The notes beneath the pieces were generated by a model. That model was not told the origin of the DNA, searched no databases, and saw only the letters and a program-made list of their open reading frames with translations. DNA of 64,000 bases, from positions 6,800,630 to 6,864,629 of the forward strand of contig OY757904.1 in assembly GCA_963585895.1 (NCBI GenBank). The letters run 5' to 3'. Positions 48,073-59,159 of the stretch are shown piece after piece; the first letter of the stretch is position 1; each line of letters begins with the position of its first letter. Position numbers and translations under genes: made by a program. Origin of the DNA: Sepioteuthis lessoniana. Its lineage: Eukaryota > Mollusca > Cephalopoda > Myopsida > Loliginidae.

Positions 48073-49136
48073 GATTGTCTAAAATGAATTAACAAAATAC
48101 CAGATACTGCCTATCTGGTCTCACAGATTTCTATGAAACCTATAAGAAAGAAATATTTCCTGGGAATCAAATTTGATATTAGAATTTTCTAACATCAACA
48201 ATTAAATTCAAGTTCAGAAATAATCAAAAGCTATTTCAAAACAATTCATACAAACAGTATGTGGTAATCTAACCAAACATTATCTTTAACCAATATAATA
48301 AACTAATAATTAATTAGAAACCTGAATTTATCAAGAATAAAAATATTAGGCACAGTTAAACATATCTTGAGTGAAAATCATCTCAAATTCATAGAATAGA
48401 AAGAGAATCAGATATATTATAAAAATGGAGGAACATCTTACCCGACCTACACATAACCATCAAAATAGTCAAATTATTACATCAGGAAATGAATATCAGT
48501 ATTGCTATAAGTAATTTTGTAAAGCAAAGCAAATTGTTTCATGGTCCAAATTATCAAGCTACAAGTAGCACAAAAATATACAAAGCCACTAAGATTTGTT
48601 GTAGATATTTGTCTGCAATATCAGCAGACAAAATTGGCACACTGATATACTACTATGCATTACAGATGATTTTGGTATACCTTATCACTCCGATGCTAAA
48701 ATCAACTGAAACTCCCTTATATATTATATATAAAAAAATTATTATATCCTTATTTAAGTTGAATCTTTAGTATAGCAGTTTCTCTTAAATTGATTGAATT
48801 ATTTCTCATTAAGTATAATATCTTATGTATTTTTTTAACTAGTTAATTAAAATACTATCATACTGCATTCTTTTCTGTTCAATTTTCTTCAGTATCCTAA
48901 CTTTAAAAAAAAAAAAAAATTCATAACTGCATTCTTACATGTACTGCATATACATATTAATAAACGCAGACAATGACAGCAGGTTCTTTTATCTTGATAA
49001 ATAAGGGGGAAAGATTAACTTTTTACAAGTTTTTCCTTTTTATTTCTTTCATATAAAACTTTATTTTTTTCAAAATATTATCTGGCAATTAATACATGAA
49101 TTTGTTTTAGAATTTGTTGTTTTCAAAAGTACATCA

Positions 49137-49177
<41 letters not shown>

Positions 49178-49920
49178 ATCATTTCATTATTAAAATATAA
49201 AATAGCATGTAGATATTTTTCTAAATAAATAGCATGAAAATCTCAACTCAAGATATAATTTGAGACAATTCCCAACAGAAAGTGGCAAAGTCTTAATACT
49301 TCTCAACAACTATTGTTATATTTTGCATTCACATGTTTATTAGAAATCAAGTTAATAAGGAAAGTAACTGCATGACTTTTATCAGATTTTCAACCAAATC
49401 ATGAATTCATCAAGGTATAATTGAAATAATGTGCATGATGAAAATAACTAGTTAATCATTGTTGGAAGCCTGATAAAGACAAGCAGTTATTTTCATTATT
49501 AACTTTATTTCTGATTAACCTATTTAATTATACCTTAATAATAAAGAATAGAAAATTCTTTAAAAAAAATAAATAAATAAATAAATAAATAAAAACCCAC
49601 ACTTTTTGGGCACTTTCAATGACTTTTTGAACATTTAAACACCTCCATGGATTTATGCATAATCATTAAAAAAAATGATAGTTTTTCAGTAGCATCCTAA
49701 TATTGACTGTCAAGACTTGTCAGAACCTTGCTAGAATCCTGAAGAGAATTAAAATATTAAGAATCAAAACTCTTGGTAGGTTTGGTTTTGTAAATATTTG
49801 ATTGTAATCATAACTTTGTTTTCAACATTCTATTGCAATCATTTTTAAAATCACTTTGTCTTTAATGATTTGTTTGCACAGTTATATAGTTTCAAGCATT
49901 CTAATAATAATTTCCACAAA
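42290..49920. other. long AT-rich stretch, probably ACK 5' intron or upstream DNA
   Basis: No exon could be identified, although a GTGAGT donor-like site is present on the minus strand at 45,869 (CAAG followed by GTGAGTATG). Poly(A) tracts lie at 42,990-43,015 and 48,041-48,070, a poly(T) tract at 49,143-49,173 and an AAAT array at 49,566-49,590. The ORFs at 47,283-47,540 and 48,489-48,770 lack domains. Confidence 0.5.
44971..45006. repeat. (TA)n microsatellite
   Basis: About 36 bp of TA repeat. Confidence 0.96.
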
Positions 49921-49974
49921 GATCTGTTGAGACCCTAACAGATACTACCACATCATAGTTGGTCAAATTGTAGC

Positions 49975-50087
49975 TAGTTGACGGCAGCCATATCGGTTTC
50001 TCTTCGACAAGCCAGACACGTTCGTGCGCGCTTCGAATGCCCAGGTACGTTACCTTCACAAGGTGTAACTTAGGGAATCAACTGTTC

Positions 50088-50120
<33 letters not shown>
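49975..50120 (+). other. short CpG-rich segment followed by A29 tract
   Basis: Ninety bases (about 49,978-50,065) contain many CpGs, including GTTCGTGCGCGCTTCGAA, in otherwise CpG-poor DNA. On the plus strand it ends in GCCCAG followed by GTACGT, a plausible splice donor. A tract of 29 A residues follows at about 50,092-50,120. It could be a young retroposed fragment with its tail, or a small promoter/first exon. A fragment of family A (ACAGATACTACCAC) lies immediately left at 49,939. Confidence 0.35.
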
Positions 50121-50122
<2 letters not shown>

Positions 50123-51300
50123 AAGGAGAAAGCAAATAACTGAAACTAACTTTTATCTGGATGATGAATGTATTACATTTCAGTATAATTTGTTTTAATG
50201 TTCAAAAAAATTATACAAAAATGTCATAAACAAATACCATTCTTCCTTCTTCAACTACCTCAAGAAATATTTGCACCAATACAAAAATTACTTAGACAAG
50301 GTTTGAATTTTGATAAATTTTAATTTATAATGGTGTGTAGTAGTAGTAGTAGCAACAATCACATGCTTGGGGCTTTTAAGCATACAAGAGTTAGATGAAA
50401 GAGTCCTGTTTAACCAGTTTAACATGGGAACAGTCTAGAGATTACAGAACTTGTACTGTGGAAAGATTTATAAGTCTACTGTCAATAATGGTAACTATGG
50501 GCAACAAGACAGAATCTGTTCCTATCTATAGTAGGATTTGGTTTGAAAGTTTAAAAGAATAAGAGGAGAAAAAAAAATAAAGATCCAACAGGAGATCAAA
50601 AAACAACTAACTCATGGGTACTTGTCAAAACCTATACTGAATGTGTTTTCAGAGCATCAACTTTACTTTCTGTTCACTATATCATATGAATGACAAACCT
50701 ATCAAAATATCTAAATGAATTAGTAAAGAAAAGAACACGGTGCAGGCTACTACCTAGTCTGAACTTTACCATTTTTTTAAAACTTATATCCAAGCATTGT
50801 TTATCCAAATGCTCAGTAGGCTAGAATGTGATACAAGGTTCGTTTAATGTGGAGTGCTCCACAGGAAGCAAGCCTCTCATGGAGTGGTGTAAAAATTCTT
50901 TATTTCCATCAGCATTCCCCACTTCAAGAGTGGCTCAGACAATAGGTAATAATCCCAACTTTTACTCCTTTTAGGCTCGGGGAGACAGGAGCTGTTTAAG
51001 GGAGGGATAATTATTTTATATGCCTCCCAAACCAAGCAATAACATTAGTATTGATTTTGGTCAACAGTTAAAATTGAAATCATTCTTTCCATTAAATAAT
51101 GCCCTATCTCAAATGTTATCTCACTCCTTTTCTGTCTAATTAATCAATATGTATTCAGATATTCTGTCAGACATTTTCTGAAAATATCATCCAACTTTGA
51201 AAACATTAATCCAAATGATATGCCATTGAAAAAGTTATGGGGCCAAATGAAATAATATCTCTCATTTTAGTATCCAGTTGTTTAAAATAGAATTTTTTGA
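50121..51300. other. AT-rich non-coding stretch
   Basis: A GTA array near 50,336-50,352; otherwise nothing recognised. The moderately GC-rich segment at 50,840-51,000 is not assigned. Confidence 0.4.
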
Positions 51301-51433
51301 AAATAGGGAGAGAGAAAAAAAAAGGCGGGGTGGAACAAGGTTTTGTTGGAAGCACTGCTGTTTTCCGGGGGGGGGGCTGTGCCTTATCTGGTGAGTGATA
51401 AAGCAAACCAATTTAGGAAAGGTAAAGATGTTT

Positions 51434-51447
51434 GTCACCATGGTAAT
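51434..51447 (+). promoter_or_regulatory. candidate RFX X-box
   Basis: GTCACCATGGTAAT matches the palindromic RFX consensus (RYYRCC-ATGG-YAAC type) except for the last base. It sits in a locally GC-richer, non-repeat stretch (51,320-51,560). A single site has limited weight. Confidence 0.35.
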
Positions 51448-51559
51448 TGCCCAAACCATTTCCCAACCATCACTCACTCAGTGACGACAAAGTCAATTGC
51501 TTCCTGTTCTGTTCAGTGGGTTTCCTGCCAAAATAGTTATCCATTTGCAAGTCACATCC

Positions 51560-52020
51560 TCAATCGAAATAGGACAAATTCTCAGACTTATTTAAGTCTT
51601 GCAAAAATTTAAACAGAATATATAAAGAATAAACGTTAGCCATTTTGAATAAACAGCAAATGAAGCCTGAATAATGGATGTTAACCCCTTAACATGTTAT
51701 ACAAGTCAAAGTTATCTTATTTTGGTATAATTATCAAACAATATGGTACAAGAACTTGACATGGATTATATTACTATTAATTCTAACCAATAAAGCTTAC
51801 CCAGGAAAAATTATAAAAGACTTATAAAAAGATTGACAACTACACTTACATTCGAACATAATTTTTGGTTTATCAAAACTTTTTCATATCTATTAAACTT
51901 TATATTTTTATAGTTTGCATCAGTATTAGATAAATAGCTCCCAAAAACTTAAATCAAAAGTTGATCAGCAAGGTAGTACTTAGCCTCAGCAAGTTAACTC
52001 TTCAAACTATATAGATAGCT
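51560..52020. other. AT-rich non-coding stretch
   Basis: No feature recognised. Confidence 0.5.
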
Positions 52021-52024
52021 TGTT

Positions 52025-52235
52025 TTACTGGCATATCAACCTTTGTAGGTTCTTTAATGGTAAAGCTATCCTTGTAGAAGAACAATAATCAATAACTCAT
52101 AGCTGGGAAGATATGGGGTTCCTAATTTTCCCAAAGGTCCAAAAGTAGTGAACATAAGACAACTAGAGTTCAAATTCATTTACTATGTCACAGTCCAAGC
52201 AATTTAGCCATTATTCCACAGAGACTACCACCCCT
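52025..52235 (-). repeat. tRNA-derived SINE, family B, copy 2
   Basis: Same unit as 34,610-34,815: the tail GGCATATCAACCTTTG at the left and, inverted, a B-box-like TTTGAACTC and an A-box region at the right (about 52,160-52,230). Confidence 0.75.
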
Positions 52236-52239
52236 CAAA

Positions 52240-52632
52240 CTACATTGAAAAGAATCAACTCTTCAAATCATTTCTTTAGAAAAAAATGTTTGCAAACAAA
52301 AATCTCCGTCAATACTAATTGTAATTAGAGAGAATTAATAGTTTCCGGGGGGAGGGAGGTATCTTGTTTCAATAAATCTTTTATTTGGTATTTACATTCT
52401 ATATTGGGTCAAGTTTAGCTTAATTCTTTCAGACAAAACGTCATCAGCAAAGCTCCACTGTAATGCATAAGGGGAGACAATTGGTTATGTTATCAATTGC
52501 TACCTTCCCTACCCTCCCCCATAATATATATTCTGGAAAGGTGGAAGATGAGTGGCAACAGTTACTACATATATATTTCTATGGAAGCTCTACCTAAAAT
52601 TGAATTTCATAACAGAACAATTTTTATCCAAA
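52240..52632. other. non-coding stretch
   Basis: No feature recognised. Confidence 0.5.
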
Positions 52633-52635
52633 AAT

Positions 52636-52915
52636 AATTATAGAACCTTACTGGCACATTGGTCTAGAGGTAGAGTGTTTGCCAATGGCCCAGGAAACTG
52701 GGGTTCAATCTCAGGTCAAGTCATAGCAAAGACTCAAAAAAAAAAAAAAAAAATGGTACTTGATACCTACTTGCTTAACACTCAGCATTACAAGGTACAT
52801 TTCAAGGGTAAAGTGGAGCAATCCAAGGAAAGGAATAGCACCCCCCCTATACCTCAGTGTAGTAGCTATTGAAAAGGGAGCTTTCAGGTCACCCCTGACT
52901 ACGGTCACTAACTTT
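52636..52915 (+). repeat. tRNA-derived SINE, family C, copy 2
   Basis: The head has A-box-like TTGGTCTAGAGGTAGAGTG (52,652-52,670) and B-box-like GGGTTCAATCTCAGG (about 52,700-52,714). A run of about 17 A follows, then the body shared in inverted form with 10,090-10,260 (CTTGATACCTACTTGCTTAA and GAAAAGGGAGCTTTCAGG). The internal A run separates head from body, unlike copy 1. Confidence 0.85.
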
Positions 52916-52919
52916 ACTT

Positions 52920-53034
52920 TTTAATTTAATTTTGAAAGAAAAAAATTATGTACATTCTGAACACTGAAATTAATACCCAAAATTTAGACTTTTCATCAAA
53001 GAAATATTGATAAACTATAATGAAGTTTGAGCAT

Positions 53035-53066
<32 letters not shown>

Positions 53067-53396
53067 CATACATACATTGTTATAACTAATGCCTCAACAT
53101 TAATTGAATTCGTATTTTGGTGCCAGATAACAAGATCATTGGCTCAGGGTAATTTCCCTACTTATCTCAAATTTGGTGAATGATTGACACATAGAAGAAC
53201 AAGTGAAAACAAGACAACTTAGCAAAAGAGACAAACGAGTGATGCTGAATGTTTTTTTGGGTTTTTTTTTTTTTTTTTTCAGATGAGAAAATTTAATACA
53301 AGAACAATCTGAAAGAAAGAATGAATAGAACAAATGAGGAGGGAATAATATGTAACAGTGTGAATACAGCATAATTCATGAAATTCCTAAAGCATC

Positions 53397-53431
<35 letters not shown>

Positions 53432-54040
53432 TGGGGGGGGTCAAATATACTATCTGTGAAGAAAGGCAATATTCTACTGAAAGTTATGTGGCATGTTTCA
53501 CTTTTGTTCAGAATAACTGTTTGAATAAGAGAAAGAGAGAGTCTTAACATCTCCAGTCATCAGAGAAATATCTTCAAAATCCTTGAAGCTTATCTCGGAT
53601 GAGATGATCCCAGATCAGCTAATCATTTGTTTTTGTCTTTTAATAACATTGCTGGAGTGGTATCACATCAACATTTTAGTTCAGAGTTCTGACACCAACT
53701 GACTATTCCTTTGACTTTTGGTAGTAAAATTTCAGTAAAATTAAGTGGGTTGTTGTTTTTTTTTTTTTTTAACTTCACAGGTCATTTTAACCCACCACCT
53801 CCCTCTTCCTTTAAACTGGTTGATTTTAATAACTTCATATCCTGTCTGCCCTGGGGACAACAAAAATGGAGGAGAAAGTTATCAGTATTCCCACTCATCT
53901 TATGCCTTTACCACAGTGTCTACATACGAACATATCAGTGAAATTTATGTATGAGAGAGAGAGAGAGAGAGAAAGCTACTGTTACTAACTTGCATTTACC
54001 CAAATGTATCACAATGAAATGGACCAAATTATATGAAGAT
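52920..54040. other. non-coding stretch with simple repeats
   Basis: TA/CATA repeats at 53,036-53,075, T run near 53,262-53,279, A28 tract about 53,400-53,427 and a GA run 53,953-53,972. The overlapping short ORFs here are driven by homopolymers. Confidence 0.5.
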
Positions 54041-54049
54041 TTTGTTTTG

Positions 54050-54545
54050 TTTATTTGGGTTTGATGGCATATCAACCTTTGTGGGTTATTTAATGCCACA
54101 TCCATTTTATACGAATAAACAGTTCTTTTTCAAACAATTCAGTTTAGCGCGAGTACACAGTTTAATTGTCAAAAACATTTCTATATCAAGCTATTCATTT
54201 GAGCCAAACAGTTCTAATTCAAACAAATTAGTTTAATATAACTATAATTTTTGTTTTCACACAGTTAAGTGTAAAAACAGTTCTATTTCACACAATTCAG
54301 TTTAATATTAGTACCCAGTTTAGTTCTATTTCCCCCATAGATAGGGCCCTATCAGGTGCTACCACTCAGGGCCAGAGTGAACCTGGGAGCGATGGCAATG
54401 AAGAGGTACTCCACATTCCCCGAAGCTCCAGCATCACTGGAACCTCACCATCCGATTGTTTAGTGTCATAAAAGGACATTTGTTGGTGGGGGGGGGGGGG
54501 GTCATACCCCTCTGTCTACAGCCCCTGTCAACTGGGCAATGAAAT
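54050..54545 (+). repeat. family A copy 4 fused to a family B tail
   Basis: Begins with the family B tail sequence GGCATATCAACCTTTGTGGG (54,067-54,086), then passes directly into family A (ATCCATTTTATACG...) and follows copy 1 through the CAATTCAGTTTAG module array and the GGTGCTACCACT block to CAACTGGGCA. A G13-14 run interrupts it near 54,487-54,501. Copy 1 at 3.3 kb has a different left neighbour, so the fusion is specific to this locus or to a subfamily. Confidence 0.75.
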
Positions 54546-54869
54546 TAAGGGATGGATTTAAAATGCCAAAATTAGTAACAATCTACAAGCAATTACCCTG
54601 AAAATTTATCAACATTAATATCAAAAGAATTTTTTTCTCCTAATTTCCAGAAAAATCAAACAAGAGACAACTGGGAGGGTGAGAGTAGACAAAGTCTCAA
54701 AAGAAATAACACAAAAATAGGTACTGAGAAAATGAGTCAAGCTCTGATTGTCTTGGGAGGATAAAAATTGAAGGTGATGCATTAGATGGCAGTGGAGAAG
54801 CTAAATTGCTTTTGTTTTTGAGTTGAGTTTTTTTTTGGGGTGTGGGGACAGTCGATGGTTTGGTTAGTT

Positions 54870-55085
54870 TTCTTTTGTTTAATGGCATATCAGCTTTTGT
54901 GGGTTATCTAATAGCAAAGTCATCCTTGTAGAAAAACAGCAGTAATACTATTTAACCCATAGCAGGAGGAATAAAGGGAGTGATACTTTTCCCAAGGATA
55001 TTAGTTAAAAAATGAACATATTAGCACAACAAGAGTTCAAAGTGACTTACTTTAAGACTGTAGTTACACACTTCAGGCATTACAA
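54870..55085 (-). repeat. tRNA-derived SINE, family B, copy 3
   Basis: Starts with the tail TTTAATGGCATATCAGC, contains CATCCTTGTAGAAAAAC as in copy 2, and ends with the inverted, degraded tRNA-like head (AAGAGTTCAAAGTGAC, about 55,029-55,044). Confidence 0.7.
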
Positions 55086-55299
55086 CATGGAAAATCCCTT
55101 TTTAAAATTGAGACTTGCAATCTGCAGGTTAGAAATGTTAATATCACTTGTACTTCAGTACTGCTGCCATCTTGTAGAAAGATCAAACCAATTATTCTTG
55201 TTAGAATTAAACCAGAGTGACATTTCTCTCATGTTGTAAAAGTTGAGAAACTTTTCCAAACTCTCTGCCATCATCGTTTTATTTCTTTAAAGTGTAACA

Positions 55300-55535
55300 T
55301 AACTGGTTTGAATTCAGTTTTCCTTCTCTTAGACTAGTTGCCTAATCAAAGCTAAAGAGCCCAGTCTGTCCTATTTACTCATAGCTAGAAAAAAAAAAAT
55401 AATCAGATTCATATACTTCCCAAGTGTACTGGCACAATATGAAATGCAAACAGTCGCATCTAGGATTTGAACTCTGGTTGTCAGGTCTATTTCCTAGAAT
55501 CATAACTGTCACACCACAAGCACCTCAAACTTGGA
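55300..55535 (-). repeat. tRNA-derived SINE, family E, copy 2
   Basis: On the minus strand the head reads TGGTGTGACAGTTATGATTC (A-box region) and GAGTTCAAATCCTAG (B box). The body matches 27,430-27,590, including the GACAGACTGGGCTCTTTAGC segment. Confidence 0.75.
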
Positions 55536-55539
55536 AATT

Positions 55540-56475
55540 GTAGTCAAAAAAGTAAAACTAATCTTGGTTGCTATATTCACAGACTTTTGGCCAATATACT
55601 CTGACTTTTATAATAATCAGTAACCTTCAGTGAGTTTTAATCCAAACCCTTTAATCAATCCGTAGAGGAGAAATAGTTCTCATTCTGTTGTCCTTCCCTT
55701 GGGATATCACATCAGTTAATTCTTTTGTAATGTCCATTCCTAAGCCCAGAAAGTGAACTCATGACTTCCAGGTAGACTTCACCTCAAAGATCTTAACCAA
55801 TATGGTCTGAAATTCCATTAAGCCAATTGGTACAATAGCTAATATGATAAAAGATATGTAAATGGTATAAATAACTCCTTATCTAAAGATATTTAGACAA
55901 AAGAATAAAACATTAAACTGTATAGCAGCTTGAAACTTTAGTTTTTTAGTAGACAACAACAAATTCCAGATAAGATTCAAAAAGTCATAGTAAAACACTA
56001 TAATGAATATCATGTAATTTTGTACCTTTGTGTAAGTTTTGCCACTGATTTGATGGTTGGCTGATTAAAAATAAAAGGTTACACAACATAAGGAAGTGAA
56101 CGGTTTCCTTGCCAATCCCATTACAGATGAATGCACTTATAAGCAGTTAAAGCAAAGATGTGTGTCATATTTCATATTAAAAAAAAAAAAACAACTTAAT
56201 ATGTACATACATCAGTAAATCTGTACCTCAATGAGAGAAAAAGGTATTTATTTTACACAACAAATTTTTCAACATCACTTAACACTTCTCCATTAATTAC
56301 ATAATTGGAACATTATACAGTGAAAATTTTAGATTGAAATTCAACTAAAAACTGTCATTATGGACATATTTCTCCATCTCTTTAATTATCACTCACATTC
56401 AATTTAAAGTAGTTACATCATATATACCACTTTGAGGTATTTATCACAGTAAGTAGATTATTATTTCATAAGTCT
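55540..56475. other. non-coding stretch
   Basis: The segment 55,640-55,840 is less AT-rich and may be another eroded SINE, but no clear promoter boxes are seen. Confidence 0.35.
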
Positions 56476-56479
56476 TACG

Positions 56480-56693
56480 ATTAGATGCATTCATTTTTTG
56501 TCCACTCAAAAAATAACTACCAGAAAATCATCTTGTCTTTGATAATATTAGAAGAACATAATATAAACATCTAAATATTTCTCTCCTCTTAAAGACTGCT
56601 GTGAAAATGAAGAAACACATGGAAATCTAAAAGTAACCAAATACTTCGCTTTTAACACATTTCATTTTCTGAGATAAGTAATGAACTTTTTGA
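56480..56693 (+). repeat. direct duplication, copy 1
   Basis: About 210 bp repeated at 58,948-59,158, 2.47 kb downstream in the same orientation. Near-identical landmarks are TTGTCTTTGATAATA, GACTGCTGTGAAAATGAAG, TCTAAAAGTAACCAAATACT and CATTTCATTTTCTGAGATAA. The repeat is non-coding. Confidence 0.85.
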
Positions 56694-56699
56694 TTGGAG

Positions 56700-58940
56700 T
56701 AATTTTAAAAAGAAACATTTTAGTTTGGGTTATAAATGTCTTAATATCAGTTCTGTATATTAAAACGATGAAAAACATGATTTTAATAAGTCCAGATTTG
56801 TTGTCAAATACATATTTAATGACTGAAAAACTATAAATGATGCTTAAAAAATGTTTTAATCAACTTAATTAAAAAAATACCAACTGGAATTATTCTTACT
56901 GAAATGATATTGGGGCAAGGGGGAGGGGTGACCAATAAATAGAAATTTTCAGAGACACCAGCTGAACTAGATAAAAGTCACAATTTAAAGCTTTAGTATT
57001 TAACAGTAAGAAAGAAGTGGGGGGGAGTAAACAGCTGGTCTTAAGCTAAACAATAACAGGTGTCCACCAAAAGGCCACCTGGTCATAATGACCCAACTTA
57101 GACAGTCACTTTTGCATTTCCAATGATTTCACTATAGTAACAACAAGCTTGAAACTACTGAGGGAAAGAGAAAAAATAGAGAGGAAAAAATAAAAAAAGC
57201 TACTTCAATCTCACCGATTATGATAAGTTCTGACTTGATATCAGTGAGATTTATTTTAAACCGATACAGATCAATTAGTTATTACTTTTGAAACAAAGCA
57301 AGCATGAAAATAGTCTAAAGAAGAAAACTAAAAAATAGATTTTTTAAATACCATTCAATTTTATAATAATGTCCTGAAAAATATGTTATATGTTAATATA
57401 ATCAAATAAGATATTTTTTCAGTTGCTACTTGAAGTTGGTTTCATAGTTGGAACTGGTCATTATTCTTACCAAATTGTTTTATTTAGAAAATGACTATGA
57501 AATTATGTATGATGCATAATACACCAGTTAATTTTTCTTAGAAACTCTAAAAATATAGCCTTGTACCAAACTAAAACTTAATGTCTATCAAATAACATAA
57601 ACCAGAGAAAAAAAAGGAATAATAAAAAGAGATATTAAGAAGGATGTTAATAATTTAGGTTTAATACTTTTAGAAGCTACCTATACTTAAAACAAAATAT
57701 CAGCAGAAAAAAAAAAAGGAATTCAAAGAATTCAATTAGTTTACCTTCCAGGCACTTAATTCAAACCATTATACAAATATCTAATGCTAAATAAATGTTT
57801 ACACATTTATTATACCAAAAGGGGGAAAAACATTTTGAAAATTCCTTGCACTGACCCAAATAGGATTAAAAGTAAACATACAAGTTTACTTTTAAAATAT
57901 TTGATTATAAATTGATGTTAACTAAAATATTTTTTTAAAATAATCATCTAAAAATATTACTATCTCCAGTCAAGATATTTTTATAAAGCAAAATAATATT
58001 TAACATATCAATTCAAAATGATTCATAAAATAAATGGAACTTTAAGAGGGTATTTCCATTGTCAACCTATTTCAATTAAAAAGCTACATCATCATATCCT
58101 GATATTGGATGGTCAAAATATTACGATAATATAACAAAATCAACATATGACATTTAAAACTGTATAAATTCCAAAATTCACCATGTCTACTAATACCTCC
58201 TTTAAAGACAGATTATTGCTTCATTGTAGACTGAAAATTTAGTTTCAATAAAACATATGTTTAGCTTTCAGCAGGAAATATCAAGATTGTGGCCTTGATA
58301 GACAGAAGCTGCACCAGACTTAGCATCATTGATCTGAAATCTGATATCTGATTTCTTTCACTTCCACTCCTATATTGCCAAAAGAAAGGAAGAGAAAATG
58401 TGGCAATAAATAAAAACAGTCCAGTTTGTAAAAGCAACTGATGGCAAAGGGTCTTAAAAATAGACATGAACTCCAAACTGATCAGGCTCCAGTATTTCAT
58501 CATTTTTGTCTTCAATAACAATTTAAAGCCCCCCCCCCATATCTTCATATTTTTGTTTCACTTTTAGAAAATATATTTTTAGCCTTCAAATTGAACTGAA
58601 AGAAATCGGGAATAAAAATGAAGCAGCTTCAGATGTCTGGTCTTATTCTAACAACTTGCTATGTCATACAATAACACTTATGAAAATAGATTTTTTTAAA
58701 TTCTTAATCATGCTGTCATTGCTTTTATTCTAAATTCTGTGCAATATCTTTTTTTAGTTAAATTAAAAGCAGTTGTAAAAAAAAAAAAAAAAAAAAAGGA
58801 ATGTATAGAAGAATGGAAAACCTCACAATATCTAGCTTATTTGAAAACTGATTTTTTTATTGATCAGGTAATAAAATGACAAGTATACAAGTTTAAAATG
58901 AATCTGAACAAGCTGCAAGAGAATAGGCACTTTTTAATGA
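56700..58940. other. AT-rich stretch between the two duplicated copies
   Basis: No gene recognised. C9 at about 58,529-58,537 and A22 near 58,776. Confidence 0.5.
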
Positions 58941-58947
58941 AAAATCA

Positions 58948-59158
58948 TTGGATGCATTAATATTTTGTCTGTTTAAAGAAAAACTATAAAAAAAATCACC
59001 TTGTCTTTGATAATACTGTAAGAACATAATATAAACAACTGAATTCTTCTCTCCAAAAGACTGCTGTGAAAATGAAGAAACATGGAAATCTAAAAGTAAC
59101 CAAATACTTTGCTTTTGACACATTTCATTTTCTGAGATAAGTAATGAATGTTTTGGTT
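58948..59158 (+). repeat. direct duplication, copy 2
   Basis: Counterpart of 56,480-56,693 with about 85-90 percent identity by eye over the right 165 bp and weaker match in the first 45 bp. Confidence 0.85.
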
Positions 59159-59159
59159 A

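Noticed and set aside
47283-48770. ORFs of 85-93 residues at 47,283-47,540 (minus) and 48,489-48,770 (plus)
   Set aside because: No domain, AT-driven composition, no splice or start context; expected by chance.
53136-53954. Several overlapping hydrophobic ORFs, some resembling membrane proteins
   Set aside because: They are produced by long T/A homopolymers giving poly-Phe or poly-Lys.
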